From Proteles cristata cristata (lineage: Eukaryota; Chordata; Mammalia; Carnivora; Hyaenidae), in assembly GCA_017311185.1 (NCBI GenBank), contig JAESUZ010000481.1:496001-560000 (forward strand): DNA of 64,000 bases, in the 5' to 3' direction. Shown here in pieces: positions 43,098 through 53,860 of this stretch. Positions within the stretch are counted from its first letter, which is position 1, and the number at the start of each line of letters is the position of its first letter. The notes beneath the pieces are model-generated. The model worked only from the letters and a program-made list of their open reading frames with translations. It did no database searches and was not told the DNA's origin. A program made the translations under genes and the position numbers.

Positions 43098-43817
43098 GGA
43101 ACCCCCTAAAATAGATCGTTTCTTTAAAGGTATGAACATTTTTATTCAATTACTAAGCCTGAATACAGCATACTTTATGAGGAAGCCACCTATTGAGTAA
43201 CTTAAGAGTGTCCAACTAAACATAAAATATCACTGAATGTTGAGTGATCTTGTTTTTCCCTATTTCCAGAAAAAAGAAAGAGCCCCGTTCCCCATATCCT
43301 CAACCATTCCCTTGAAACAAGCTAGTACTCTTAGAAGGCATATATTAACTCTGACAGGTGGAAAATGGTATGAGCAAAAAAAGGGTCCTTAGGTGGTAGA
43401 ATTATAGGCACGCAAGAAACATTAGATATTTAGTCCAACTGCATTGGATATTTGGTCCGTCCCACTCAGGTTCACAGATGAGAAACTGAGGTGCCCACAA
43501 GATAAATCTTGGCCAAGGTCACAAGGCTGGAATTAAAACTGTTTTAGTGTAAATCAAACATCTTTTGGTCATATTCTACCTTAATTAGTTCCAGTGTAAA
43601 TTTTGGAGGTCACATTTTTACTGGTAAAGAATAATTAAAACACGAATCACACTTAGGAGTCCAAACACTTATTCTGCCTTTGTTCCCCACACATTCTGTG
43701 GGCAATTCGCTTATAAGGCCACATACAGCAAGAAGTTAATGAAACACAATTACCTCCATAGAACATATGAACATGAAGATTTGCACAAAAGATATAACAG
43801 AGTAGTTATGTGCCTCT
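43098..43817. other. Unassigned sequence with a MIR relic
   Basis: Antisense MIR at about 43440-43560 (TTCACAGATGAGAAACTGAGGTGCC..GGTCACAAGGCTGG). Nothing else assigned. Confidence 0.45.
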
Positions 43818-43961
43818 GGGGCACCTGAGTGGCTCAGTTGGTTAAGCGTCCGACTTGGGCTCAGGTCATGATCTCACACTTCAGATTCTGTCTCCCTCTC
43901 TCTACCCTACCCCACTCACACTCTCTGTCTCTCAAAAATAAATTTAAAAAATAATAATAAT
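43818..43961 (+). mobile_element. SINEC_Fc-type SINE with internal deletion
   Basis: The head runs to ATGATCTCACACTT and jumps straight to CAGATTCTGTCTCCC, so about 65-70 bp covering the TTCGAGCCC..GAGCCTGGAGCC segment are missing. Confidence 0.9.
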
Positions 43962-44208
43962 TTGCTTTTGGAAAGGTCTTTAGCTTTATACAAATAGAAT
44001 TCCTTTATGTGGGGAGTTTCTCTAATGCATTTTAAATATTACTTGATTTATACACAGCTTTGCAATTCCACCACTACTTAATAGAAGCATATCTGTAAGC
44101 AAGCAGTTAATAGGTTCATACCCTTTTGCTTCAAAGCAAATATAAGATAACGAGGACTTGAACCAAATGCAACATCAGTCAGACATAGATTAGAAATGTT
44201 CTAGTATT

Positions 44209-44427
44209 GGGGCACCTGGGTGGCTCAATCATTAAGTGTCCGACTTCAGCTCAGGTCATGATCTCGTGGTTCATGAGTCTGAGCCCTGCGTCAGACTCTG
44301 TGCTCAGCTCAGAGCTTGGAGCCTGCTTTGGATTCTGTGTCTCCCTCTCCCTCTGCCCTTCCTCTGCTTGCATTCTGTCTCTCTCTCTCTCAAAAATAAA
44401 CATTAAAAAAATTAAAAAAAAAAAAAA
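44209..44427 (+). mobile_element. SINEC_Fc-type SINE
   Basis: Plus-strand copy with long A tail; TSD AGAAATGTTCTAGTA (44192-44206) / AGAATGTTCCAGTA (44428-44441). Confidence 0.93.
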
Positions 44428-44499
44428 AGAATGTTCCAGTAGCCTAAATTTTTTTGATTCACCTAGGATTTCTTGAGCCAGGCACAGTCTTTTCCCATT

Positions 44500-44660
44500 T
44501 AGGTGTCGCAAAAATCCAGTGAGGTAAGTACCATTTTTTCTATTTTAGTGATGAGGAAACTGAGGCCCAAAGAGGTTAAGAGCTTTAAGTGTCAAGATCT
44601 GATTCAAACTCAGGTATTCCGAATCCAACACCAGTGTTTTCTCCACTCTACCATATTACT
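44500..44660 (-). repeat. MIR relic
   Basis: GTGATGAGGAAACTGAGGCCC, AAAGAGGTTAAGAGC, GATTCAAACTCAGGTATTCCG and CCAGTGTTTTCTCCACTC in antisense MIR order. Confidence 0.7.
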
Positions 44661-44921
44661 TTATTTCGACATCTTGGAAAATATGTTTCCAGCCACCATT
44701 CAAACCGGTTCCATCATTTTTTACATGAAGCCTTTGACTGATTTGCAAATTGGTAAGCAAATTAATATTTGGGATTGCAATTCTGCAAACCGATCCATTT
44801 CATTACCCTGTTTCATTCAGTTTCTATTTGTTCCCCAGCTAAAATATGCCACAAAGTCAACACCAATTTCCTTGGGAGTTCCTAATGGATTCTAAATATT
44901 TTTAAATGAAATGCTATCCCA

Positions 44922-45147
44922 GGGGCACGTGGGTGGCTCAGTCGGTTTAGCACCTAACTCTTGATTTTGGCTCAGGTCACGATCTCACAGTTTGTCGGAT
45001 TGAGCCCTGCATCAGGCTTGGGCTCTGTGCTGACAGCCTGGAGCCTGCTTGGGATTCCCTCTCCTTTTCTCTCTGCCCCTCCCCCTGCTCACGAGCATAA
45101 ACACAATCTCTTTCTCTCTCTCTCAAAATAAATAAACATTAAAAAAA
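44922..45147 (+). mobile_element. SINEC_Fc-type SINE with perfect TSD
   Basis: Plus-strand copy; perfect TSD AAATGCTATCCCA (44909-44921, 45148-45160). Confidence 0.95.
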
Positions 45148-45200
45148 AAATGCTATCCCAAATATTTAGCAGAACTCACTTTCTAGAAATACTTGCAAGA

Positions 45201-45228
45201 AACACACACACACACACACACACACACA
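45201..45228 (+). repeat. (CA)n microsatellite
   Basis: About fourteen CA units. Confidence 0.95.
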
Positions 45229-45239
45229 TATCGTTGTTG

Positions 45240-45337
45240 TTTATTTTTTTTTTATAATCTCTACATCCAACCTGGGGCTCAGAATCACGGCCCCAAGATC
45301 AAGAGTCATCTGCTGTTTGGACTGAACCAGCCAGGCA
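45240..45337 (-). mobile_element. Short older CAN-SINE
   Basis: ATAATCTCTACATCCAACCTGGGGCTC..CAAGAGTCATCTGC..ACCAGCCAGGCA; old and diverged. Confidence 0.7.
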
Positions 45338-45609
45338 TGAAATCTTTTTGATGGCATGGTCAGGGCACATGAGCAGTTTCTCATTTGCAACTAAGACCGT
45401 CGGTACAGCCCTAATTCCTAATTTGTATCCAAGTGTCTCTAATACCTCTTACCTGATAAGAAGTCTATGAGAGGAGTCAGCTCTCCAAGTGCTGGCGCCC
45501 AAAGGTTCCTCTTATTGAGGACAATGTCCCTACCTCCTCCAAGCACACAGAAGAGACAGTGGGACCTCTTACAAATGGGGTGGCCCAAGACTCCACTACA
45601 TTGGTCTGC

Positions 45610-45936
45610 TTACAATGAGGCTTGCCACGCCCTGCTGAAACGGGAGCTTACCAAAACACCTTCGCAAGGAGCTTCCCTGTGGTCTTCAGGTTCTAATTTA
45701 GCGTCCGGAGGTACATCTAACTTGTAGATTTCAGGACGTAATAAGGCATCAGCTTCAATCTTGCTGGCCAGAGCAAAGTCTCCGGTTTTGAAGGCTTGCT
45801 CATGTGATCTCATTCTGTGCAAGTTCACCCTTGCATCCCTGGACCTTGGACCCAGAAGATTAAGCTTCATCTTCAACATGATAAAATCTCCCCAGTTTCC
45901 CTCAAAAAATAGCCAGTCAGCACCTACTGGTCCCAC
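45610..45936 (-). other. Unidentified open segment that looks protein-like
   Basis: A 108-codon minus-strand frame whose middle (residues about 20-75: LKMKLNLLGPRSRDARVNLH, then FALASKIEADALLRPEIYKL and DVPPDAKLEPEDHREAP) has mixed charged and hydrophobic composition more like a real protein than the Ser/Pro/Leu-rich frames elsewhere. A possible donor G|GTAAGC falls near 45653. In the same frame past the stop, about 50 further open codons end near a consensus CAG|GTAAGA at about 45453. I see no convincing acceptor, and do not recognise the protein. It may be an exon, an old pseudogene fragment, or chance. Confidence 0.22.
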
Positions 45937-46007
45937 CTTCCTTCAGGCAGAATCTCACTAGGATACCATAATCTAGATGACTGCCCCACCTGTTTCTATT
46001 TCTCCTC

Positions 46008-46054
46008 TTCTCTCTGTCTCTCTGTCTGTCTCTCTCTCTGTCTCTGTCTCTCTC

Positions 46055-46106
<52 letters not shown>
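46008..46106 (+). repeat. (TC)n(AC)n compound microsatellite
   Basis: TC/TGTC-rich tract to about 46078, then about fourteen AC units. Confidence 0.95.
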
Positions 46107-47829
46107 CATTCTTAGGAGATACCCCTATTTCCTTCACTGACCAAACACTGTTAACTAAATAAATGGTGAGTTCCCCACCATGGAGGAGTTCAAGCAGAGA
46201 CTGAACCTCCTGGGGATGTTCTCATACTGAAGTAAAAACCAGACAACCTTGGAGGGCACTTCCAGTTCTAAAGTTTAATGAAGGTCTCAGGTTCCCTAGC
46301 AAGTCTGCACACACTCTTGCTCTCTCCATTCTCCTTTTGTGGCTTCTTCTCTTTCTTTTCTCCTTTGAGAATATCCTCCATGGTCATTTAAACCAATCCT
46401 TGCTAGTATTAAAAAAAAAAAGCCGTCTACCCACACCGCTTTGCAAACACTTCATTATCTTCCTGTATCATAATTATTGAGGTGCATTTCCTCAATAATT
46501 ATAAATTCAAGATTTATGTCCCATTCATCTTTATTATCCTGTTACAGCACTTACTGCCTCACACAGGGTGTATACTCCATAAACACGAGTGAATGAATAA
46601 ATGATGGGTGAGGAGTGAGGAGGGAGGGCTGTGCAGGAGGTTTGAAGACACCCAGTGCAATTCGTTTCCCAGCTCTGAACTCTCTGGAGATTGCTCCTCC
46701 ACTGTAGAACCCTTCTGGAGAGGCAAAGGCTGAAGAACGTCTGTCTCGGCCCTTCAGGGTCCCTAGGGACAGCTCTGAATATAGTCATAATTTCCCTTAG
46801 ACTACCACATCATACTCACGACATCATATAGGAGGTCTCAGGAGAAGTCATCTGGAACTATACTGCTCTTTGCCCAGAACATTCATTCCTGATTAACTAA
46901 AAGCTCAGGTTTCTTAGGGAAGAGTGTTTGGACTATGGCTCTTTGGGGAGCAATTAAAGAAAAGAACAAGAATGCGTTTGGAAACAGCTGCTTATCTATC
47001 CACTCTTAAGAAAACACTCTGAATTGGAGCGTAATCAATCCTCTTTCCCTTACTGGCGATGGTCTCCAGCATAACCATTCCTGAGAGAAGGAAGTTCGTC
47101 CAGTGCCCTTTTGAAGATGTCCAGAGAAGCAAATTTCCCAACTACTCTCCGTGAACCCAGAGAGACTTGAGTTCTGGTGCTTCCCACACTCGAGAAAATA
47201 ACCATCCCGTTTCAAACTTTCCTGCCCAGAGGATGTCTGCCAATCCTCATTATAAGGCTGATGTTAAGCCATAATTTATTTTTCCCCAAATGTCTGTTTA
47301 TTCCATTTGAGTTTCAATGCAGACAAATATACCTTAGAGGAAGCTCCTTCTAGATAAGGTGCGAGGCTTGAGAAGTGCCTATCCTGTGACTGCCTTTGTT
47401 GGCCTGTTTGCTAAGCTACAAAACATGAAGTCGATCCATTAACTGCAGAAGAGCTGAGTCCAGAAACCCACTAGGAGGACTTCTTAAAAAAATGAACTTT
47501 AGTTCAAGAACAGTTTTAGATTTACAGAAGCCACCACACACTTCTAAAAGCTAAGCTACTTCATCCTTCCTGTTACTGCTTTCCTCTCAGCATGCTCTTA
47601 CGTATCACCTCAGGACTGTAACACATTGTGGAAATATTTTGTTTTCCAATTTGTTGGCGCTAAGGACTTTATATGGGTAAGCTTCGCCCAGGTTCCAGAA
47701 ACAATCTGCGTGTTTTCTGAGGGGAAATGTAATAAAGAACAATTTACATAAACAGGTTCTATGCTGAAGGCAGGAAGAGAATTTGATCTGAATTAGGTCA
47801 ACAGCCAAGTACAATCCTAGTAAGATTAG
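46107..47829. other. Unassigned sequence, 1.7 kb
   Basis: SINE-free; L2-tail-like CACTTACTGCCTCACACAGG..AATGAATAAATGATGG at 46548-46606. Short frames only, no gene. Confidence 0.45.
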
Positions 47830-47969
47830 TTAACGTTCCTTGCACGCTTACTGAGAATCAGGCACCATCTTAATTAATCCTCAGATCAATCCAATGAATT
47901 AGGTGTTATTCTCATTTGCAAATGAGAAAAAAATGAGGCTTGCAGAGGTCATTTAAAGATACATAGCTA

Positions 47970-48084
47970 GAGGTGCCTGGCTGGCTCGATCCGTGGAGAA
48001 TCCAACTCTTGATCTTGGGGCTGTTTGAGCCCATGTTGGATATAGAGGTTACTTAAAAATAAGTATTTTTTTCTTTTTTTTAAA
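47970..48084 (+). mobile_element. Short older CAN-SINE, its tail hit by another SINE
   Basis: GAGGTGCCTGGCTGGCTCG..CTTGATCTTGGGGCTG..TAGAGGTTACTTAAAAATAA. Outer TSD AAAGATACATAGCTA (47955-47969) / AAAGACACACAGCTA (48321-48335) encloses this copy and the next. Confidence 0.8.
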
Positions 48085-48299
48085 GTTGATTTTTTAAAAT
48101 ATTTTTAAAGTTTATTTATTTTGAGAGAGAGAATAAGGGAGAAGAGAGAGAGGGAGGGAGAGAGAGAGAGAATCCCAAGCAGGCTCTGCACTGTCAGCAC
48201 AGAGCCAACACGGGGCTCAAACTCACAAACCATGAGGCCATGAGCTGAGCCCAAATCAACAGTCAGGTGCTCAACTGACGGTATCACCCAGGCGCCCCT
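48085..48299 (-). mobile_element. SINEC_Fc-type SINE in the tail of a short SINE
   Basis: Minus-strand copy lying between the short SINE and its right-hand TSD, so it is the younger of the two. Confidence 0.88.
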
Positions 48300-48542
48300 A
48301 AACAAATTTGTTTTTTAAAAAAAGACACACAGCTATCAGTAGCTGGGTTGGGGCTCAAACTTGACAATATGATGTCAGATTTATGCTTTCCCATGGTTAG
48401 CCTGGTCTTGTCTCTGGAAGGTCTGCAGTCTTGAAAGTCAGCAATACTGGTCCTACCTTGATATCTGACTTGATAATTCATTCAAATACCTAGAGTACAC
48501 AGTTACTACATGTGCCTGGTACAAGATAGTGCATCAATTCTT

Positions 48543-48759
48543 TTTTTTTTTTTTAATTTTTTTTTTTTATTTCTAGGAGAGAGAAAGCGTGAGCAGGGGA
48601 GGGTCAGAGAGAGAGGGAGTCACAGACTGAAACAGGCTCCAGGCTCTGAGCTGGCAGTCAGCACAGAGCCCGACGCGGGGCTCCAACCCACGAACCGCGA
48701 GATCATGACCTAAGCGAAAGTCGGACGCTTAACCGACTAAGCCACCCAGGCGCCCCAAC
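48543..48759 (-). mobile_element. SINEC_Fc-type SINE, variant subfamily
   Basis: Shares five diagnostic changes with 27326-27554. TSD GCATCAATTCTT (48531-48542, 48760-48771), perfect 12 bp. Confidence 0.95.
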
Positions 48760-48987
48760 GCATCAATTCTTAATATCCATCTCACACTCTGTTTGAAATA
48801 AATGTAAATATGGTATGTATTTATGTAAATACAAATACAGCAGATACAAATCCCGGACCTATGAATTCCCAAAGCTGGCAGACATATTTGCATATCCCTG
48901 GCATTTGCAGTATATGTTGCAATTATATTAAGGGCAGAATACTCATTTATTTCCTCATTTACAGGGGATGGTATAACTCAGCAAGCA

Positions 48988-49216
48988 ATTAAGTGCAATA
49001 AGTACAAGGGTTCTGGAACTAGAATGTCTGTGTTCAAATCCTGGATACACTATGTATGTACTGACAAGTTAACTAATCTCTCAGTGCCTCAGCAGACCCA
49101 GATACAGAATCTGGCTGAGTATGATCTCATGGTCTTGTTGTGAGAGATAAACAAGGTAATATACCTAAAGCACTTAGTACAGTCCCTAACATACAGTAAA
49201 TGATAAGCAACTATAT
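48988..49216 (+). repeat. MIR, near full length
   Basis: GGTTCTGGAACTAGAATGTCTG, GACAAGTTAACTAATCTCTCAGTGCC, TTGTTGTGAGAGATAAACAAGG, AAGCACTTAGTACAGTCCC in MIR order. Confidence 0.75.
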
Positions 49217-49407
49217 TATTTTTTGTGTGCAATCATGTGTATAAGCATTGCATATCCATCCCTAGTGTAGTAATGGACATTAGGCAACAAGGAATATGTA
49301 GTTGCAAACACACATCACACACAGCACTATCAAAATCCACACTTTCTCTACACAGTGCCATCCACGCTGGATGGATGAAATCCACGGCTGATTTCAGTAG
49401 CTTCCCA

Positions 49408-49459
<52 letters not shown>

Positions 49460-50152
49460 GACTGAGGTCAACTGAATAGCTTAAAATACAAATTTATTTA
49501 TTTTAAGGCCTCTGGAGAAGGGGGGGAGGTAGAAAACACTAACAACTGATACTGTTATGATCATTATCATTACTATTGCTGGTATGAATAGAACATGGCT
49601 TTCAACATCTCCCATGTCTGTGCTTGCCTTTTCCAAAGCAACTCGAGAATGTTTCATTGCTTCCTTATAATGGGAGTGGTTCTGTCATTCAATTATCTCT
49701 ATCACACTCAACAGAAGTTAAAAGATGGCATTTAGGTCTTCTATTCAAGCAGGTGATCTTTGTGTCCCTTTCATTACAGGAGAAGCAACTGGTAAAGCTA
49801 ATGCAATGTACTGTAACTAATGCCTCGGAGATGCCCAAAGCACAACGTCCCTAATCCACTTTGAAGACTAACCATTTTCAGAACACTAGGTTTTATATTA
49901 AGCTATATGTTATAGTAAAATCAGCTGCAGGGGAAAATCTTCTTTGAACCAGACCTAAACCATTTTTATTTCTTTCTAAAACTTACAAGAGCCTGATTCA
50001 AGGAGGAAAGAAAAAACAAACAAACCTCAATAATAAGACACCAAATTAACCCTTGGCTGAGAGCTACAGTGCTGACAGCTGTGCGGGTTTGGCCCAAGGC
50101 TATGTGGGATGCATGGTGTAGAGAACCCTCACGGACATCAAGAGACAATTTT
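49217..50152. other. Unassigned sequence with a CA repeat
   Basis: (CA)n at 49410-49457; nothing else assigned. Cys/Val repeat frames across the microsatellite are artefacts. Confidence 0.5.
49410..49457 (+). repeat. (AC)n microsatellite
   Basis: About twenty-four uninterrupted AC units; likely polymorphic. Confidence 0.97.
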
Positions 50153-50165
50153 AAGAAGAAACACT

Positions 50166-50265
50166 GGCACCTGACTGGCTCAGTCAGGAGAGCATGCAAC
50201 TCTTGATCTTGGGGTTGTGAGTTCAAGCCCCACGTTGGGTGGAGAGATTACTTAGAAAAACTCTT
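50166..50265 (+). mobile_element. Short older CAN-SINE
   Basis: CTGACTGGCTCAGTCAGGAG..CAACTCTTGATCTTGGGG..GTTCAAGCCCCACGTTGGG. TSD AAGAAGAAACACT (50153-50165) / AATAAGAAACACT (50266-50278). Confidence 0.85.
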
Positions 50266-50278
50266 AATAAGAAACACT

Positions 50279-51014
50279 AGAGGCAAGCCACAAAGTCACT
50301 GTTTTACCAATGAAGCATAATGGCAAAGGTCAGTGATTAAACAGTGACTAACCAGAAAACAGCCTTGCTCCTCAAGCATGTTCTATGGCCTTTCAGAGAG
50401 GAAGCATTGGAAGCAAACTCCAAGCTGTCTCTCTGATCCCTTCCCAGGTGCTTCATGGAACATTAAATTTGTTCCCGAATCTCAAAAGGAAAAAAAAAAA
50501 CGGGATATGCAAATGGCCCCTGAGTTCTTATGGAAGTTTCCAATGTCTCCCCTCCCATAATTCCGTTTCCTAATCTTGATCCATTCTCTATTAAAGTCCT
50601 GTTTCCCCAGTCCTGCCATTAATGCACCTTGAGAAACGCTGGAAAGACCATAGCACATCAGTGACCCATAGCTCTCATTTTGACAGAAAATGCTTTGCTC
50701 CACAGGGGTGAGAGGCCAGGTCTAGGGGAACTCAGGGCGGACTGTGAGATGCTCCACGATCCACTCCAGGCAGGTAATATGCAAGCTCAAGACAGATCCA
50801 ATCTACAAACAGTACCTATATGGGAACAAAGACCATGGATGCAGATCTCTGCATATCTTAGCTCAAAAAAGATACTCAGACAAAGTTATGGGGAAAATAG
50901 CATCCTTGGGGAGTAGGGGTTTCAGATAACAGCATAGAGCTGTTGGAAAGTAGCATGGATAAACTTAATGGAGTCCTACACTAATGGCACCTTTTACCCT
51001 TCCGTGGTTTGGAG
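50279..51014. other. Unassigned sequence
   Basis: No repeat or gene. Frames of 60-78 codons overlap on both strands. Confidence 0.45.
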
Positions 51015-51225
51015 GAGTAATGCTTCTGATTGTTGGGCAGACCGGACTGCAAATCCTAGTTCTGCTCTCCCCAGCTGGGTGACTTAGACAAGCTACGTAC
51101 TTCTCTAGGGCTCCATTTCCTTCAGGACAAGGAGGGAAAATACTACACACTACATGGGTTTTGAAAATTAAGTGTGATATGCTCTAAGGAAAATATGGCT
51201 AATAATAGGCACTCAATATGTTGCT
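51015..51225 (+). repeat. MIR relic
   Basis: GACTGCAAATCCTAGTTCTGC, CTGGGTGACTTAGACAAGC, CTAGGGCTCCATTTCC, AATAGGCACTCAATATG in MIR order. Confidence 0.7.
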
Positions 51226-51263
51226 TAGGTTTTGTTTCTTTGTTTAACAGTAATAATAATTTA

Positions 51264-51496
51264 AAAACATTTTTTAATGTTTATTTTTCAGAGAGAGAAA
51301 GAATATGAACGGGGGGTGCAGAGAGAGAAAGAGAAAGAGAGAGAGAGGGAGACACAGAATCTGAAGCAGGTGCCAGGTCTAGGGGAACTCAGAGCTTTCA
51401 GCACAGAGCCCGACACGGGGCTTGAACTCACAGACCGTGAGAATCATGACCTGAGCTGAGGTCAGACACCCAACCAACTGAGCACTCAGGTGCCCC
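51264..51496 (-). mobile_element. SINEC_Fc-type SINE
   Basis: Minus-strand copy; contains a small insertion GTCTAGGGGAACTC in the body. Flanking AATAATAATTTA / AATAATAATTATT is a simple-sequence TSD. Confidence 0.9.
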
Positions 51497-52133
51497 AATA
51501 ATAATTATTTCTTATTCAAGAGAGATTGTTTATTTAGTAGTGTAGCCATAATCAACTAAGGAAATCGTGGAATTTTCACTCAAAAGAGAAATGAAACTAT
51601 TTCAAAAGATAGACATACATCTGCTGTACATGCAAATAATTTATTTATCTATTTTTTAAAGTAATCTCTAAACCCACCGTGGAGCTTGAACTTACGACCC
51701 TGAGATCAAAAGTCCCACTCTCTACAGACTGAGCCAGCCAGGCATCTTTGTATATAGTTGTATACATTTGCTGGAAGTGGAATGATTTTGCACATACACC
51801 AAAATTACAATACTTGTGTGTGTGTGTGTGTGTGTATTTTTGTTGTACAAGGTAGAATTATTATAGATGTTATTTGCTCATAATAATTGCTTTTAAGAGA
51901 ATAGATGTTTAATCTAAAAAGAAAGTCAAAGTTAAATTTATTGCTTAATTTAAAATAAAAAAAAGAACAATACTAGAGATGTGGAAACATCCCTTCTAAA
52001 TCTCTGGGGAAATATAATCTAGGCCAGTAACACTGAGCCCACCCTGCCACGTCCAGTGGCCTAAACAGTAGCAGATCAGTTCCAGAGCTGACATCATCAT
52101 TTTTAGACATGTACTTGCTGGGACTGCTAAAAG
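51497..52133. other. AT-rich unassigned sequence with an old SINE and (TG)n
   Basis: Short older CAN-SINE, minus strand, at 51650-51748 (AATCTCTAAACCCACCGTGG..ACTGAGCCAGCCAGGCATC) and (TG)n at 51815-51836. No gene. Confidence 0.55.
51650..51748 (-). mobile_element. Short older CAN-SINE
   Basis: AGTAATCTCTAAACCCACCG..ACTTACGACCCTGAG..AGACTGAGCCAGCCAGGC. Confidence 0.75.
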
Positions 52134-52146
52134 AAAACCATCATCA

Positions 52147-52273
52147 GGGCACCTGGGCGACTCAGTTGGTTAAACGTCCAACTTCAGCTCAGGTCATGAT
52201 CTCACAGTTCATAGGCTCAAGCCCCGTGTCGAGCTCTGTGCTGACAGCTTAGAGCCTGCAGCCTGTTTCAGAT

Positions 52274-52318
<45 letters not shown>

Positions 52319-52447
52319 TTGGAGCCTGGAGCCTGTTTCAGATTCTGTCTCTGTCTCTCTCTCTCTCTCTTTGCCCCTCCTTGTCTCTCTCTCTCTGCCC
52401 CTCCCTGTCTCTCTCTCTCAAAAACAAACATTAAAAATTTTTTTTAA
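52147..52447 (+). mobile_element. SINEC_Fc-type SINE with internal duplication
   Basis: The block GCTTGGAGCCTG..CAGATTCTGTCTCT occurs twice (about 52247-52290 and 52317-52350), separated by (TC)n, so the body is about 80 bp longer than usual. TSD AAAACCATCATCA (52134-52146) / AAAACTCATCATC (52448-52460). Confidence 0.9.
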
Positions 52448-52479
52448 AAAACTCATCATCTTCCTTGTTTATTTAATTA

Positions 52480-52600
52480 TGAAATATGTTGCAGATATTT
52501 GTTTTACTGGCTGTATACCAGGCACCATACAAGGTGATCGTAAGTATCCTGCCCTTGATGAGCACATAACCTACTAAAAGAAGCTAAGGCAGCTCTTAAT
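52480..52600 (+). repeat. L2-type relic
   Basis: TTGTTTTACTGGCTGTATACCAGGCACC..CTGCCCTTGATGAGCACATAACC resembles the L2 3' region. Confidence 0.45.
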
Positions 52601-53044
52601 CTGAGGCTTGTGAGTCCCACAGCAAGGGTAGATTTTATTTAAATAATTAAATAAAACTTTAAAAGAAGATAAACCATTTGCAGATTTACATAGAAGTTAC
52701 TGGAAAGGGGCACAGGAGGTACACAAGGCACTGTAGGGATTGCTTCCACATCTCAACAAACCACAGGTAGGCATGAAGGTGAAGATGTGTCTTGTAGGTA
52801 AAAAACTGAAGCTATGCCCGGAAGCCACTCAGCACTCAAGTTGCAGAGCAGCCTCTTCAGGTGCCTTCTCTGATCTCTTCCCTCTATCCCTGCCTCTCTC
52901 TATATAAAGTGATCTGGAAGTTTTGTTGACCGTCATCTTCTTTCTAAGTCTTCCCTGTCCTTCCTCAACCCCTAAGTCAGCAAGCATGTGCTGTCCCTGC
53001 TCTCAAGAAGAGAAGGATGAACATCCCGCTGGGAACGGGCGGCA

Positions 53045-53063
53045 GGGGTGGGGGTGGGGGCGG
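53045..53063 (+). other. Potential G-quadruplex
   Basis: GGGGTGGGGGTGGGGGCGG: runs of 4, 5 and 5 G with single-base loops. Confidence 0.65.
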
Positions 53064-53837
53064 TTGCAGCAGCCACTGTTGTCAGAACAGAGCTGACAGC
53101 ATGGGCCTTGTGTCAGTAAAGGGCTGGGGACCCACGGGCTTGAATCGCTGGGAGTCGAGAGCCACATGGGCAGCAACGAAGGGGCGTCTGGGCATGGTTG
53201 ACTTCCTCTGCTCTGCTCTGTCTCAGCAGGAGGCTGGAATGAAAAGGTCTCCTTTGACCATGTCTTCCCAACCCTCTGCCCCATCCTGATTCCCTTTTCC
53301 TCCTCCATTTCTTTCCTCTTTTTTCTCCGTTAAGATTTCCCCCAACCTCCCTTTCCCCTTCTTCTCCTGATTCTTTAAGCTCCTTTTCGCTTGTCCCCAA
53401 AAGCTTCTGTCCCATGAATCCGGGGGGTGTGGTCCCAGACTTCCCGAACCACCCTCCACCTCGGCCCACTTGCCTGCCCGCCTGAGTTTATTAGAATCAG
53501 AGATGTCCAGCAGGGGCTCAAAGAGGGAAAGGTAGAAATGGAGAAGCCGTTTCTAAAATCTGATCCAGTGACTCAGTAATTCTAACCTCACAGCTTGAAA
53601 CGAACACCTGCTCCCGACCACTAAAGAAAAGGTGAGAGGTCACTCGCTTCCTCTGAAGTGGATGACTGTGAAAGCCTCTTGCTTTTGCTGTTTTGCTGTT
53701 TGTCGTGGTTGTCAGTTTGTTCTTTGTGAACTAGAGTTGCAGGCCCCAACTCAGAGCGGAGATAAGGCCTCCTGATAAGGACACGTTTCCGGGAAGCCAC
53801 ATTAGCCACAGGCAAAGTTCGGTGAGTTTCCAGCTAG

Positions 53838-53860
53838 CAGGTGTCACCTGTCTGCAGGTG
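53838..53860. promoter_or_regulatory. Cluster of three CAGGTG E-boxes
   Basis: CAGGTG (53838), CACCTG (53845) and CAGGTG (53855) within 23 bp: GCAGGTGTCACCTGTCTGCA then GGTG. This spacing suits ZEB/SNAI or class I bHLH binding. Function is inferred only. Confidence 0.35.

Larger units (their letters stand above)
47830..48400 (-). repeat. MIR relic split by two SINEs
   Basis: CAATGAATTAGGTGTTATTCTC..CAAATGAGAAAAAAATGAGG on the left and CACACAGCTATCAGTAGCTGGG on the right form one antisense MIR. Confidence 0.6.

Noticed and set aside
49233..49479. Cys/Val and Thr/His repeat peptides
   Set aside because: Translations of a (CA)n microsatellite.
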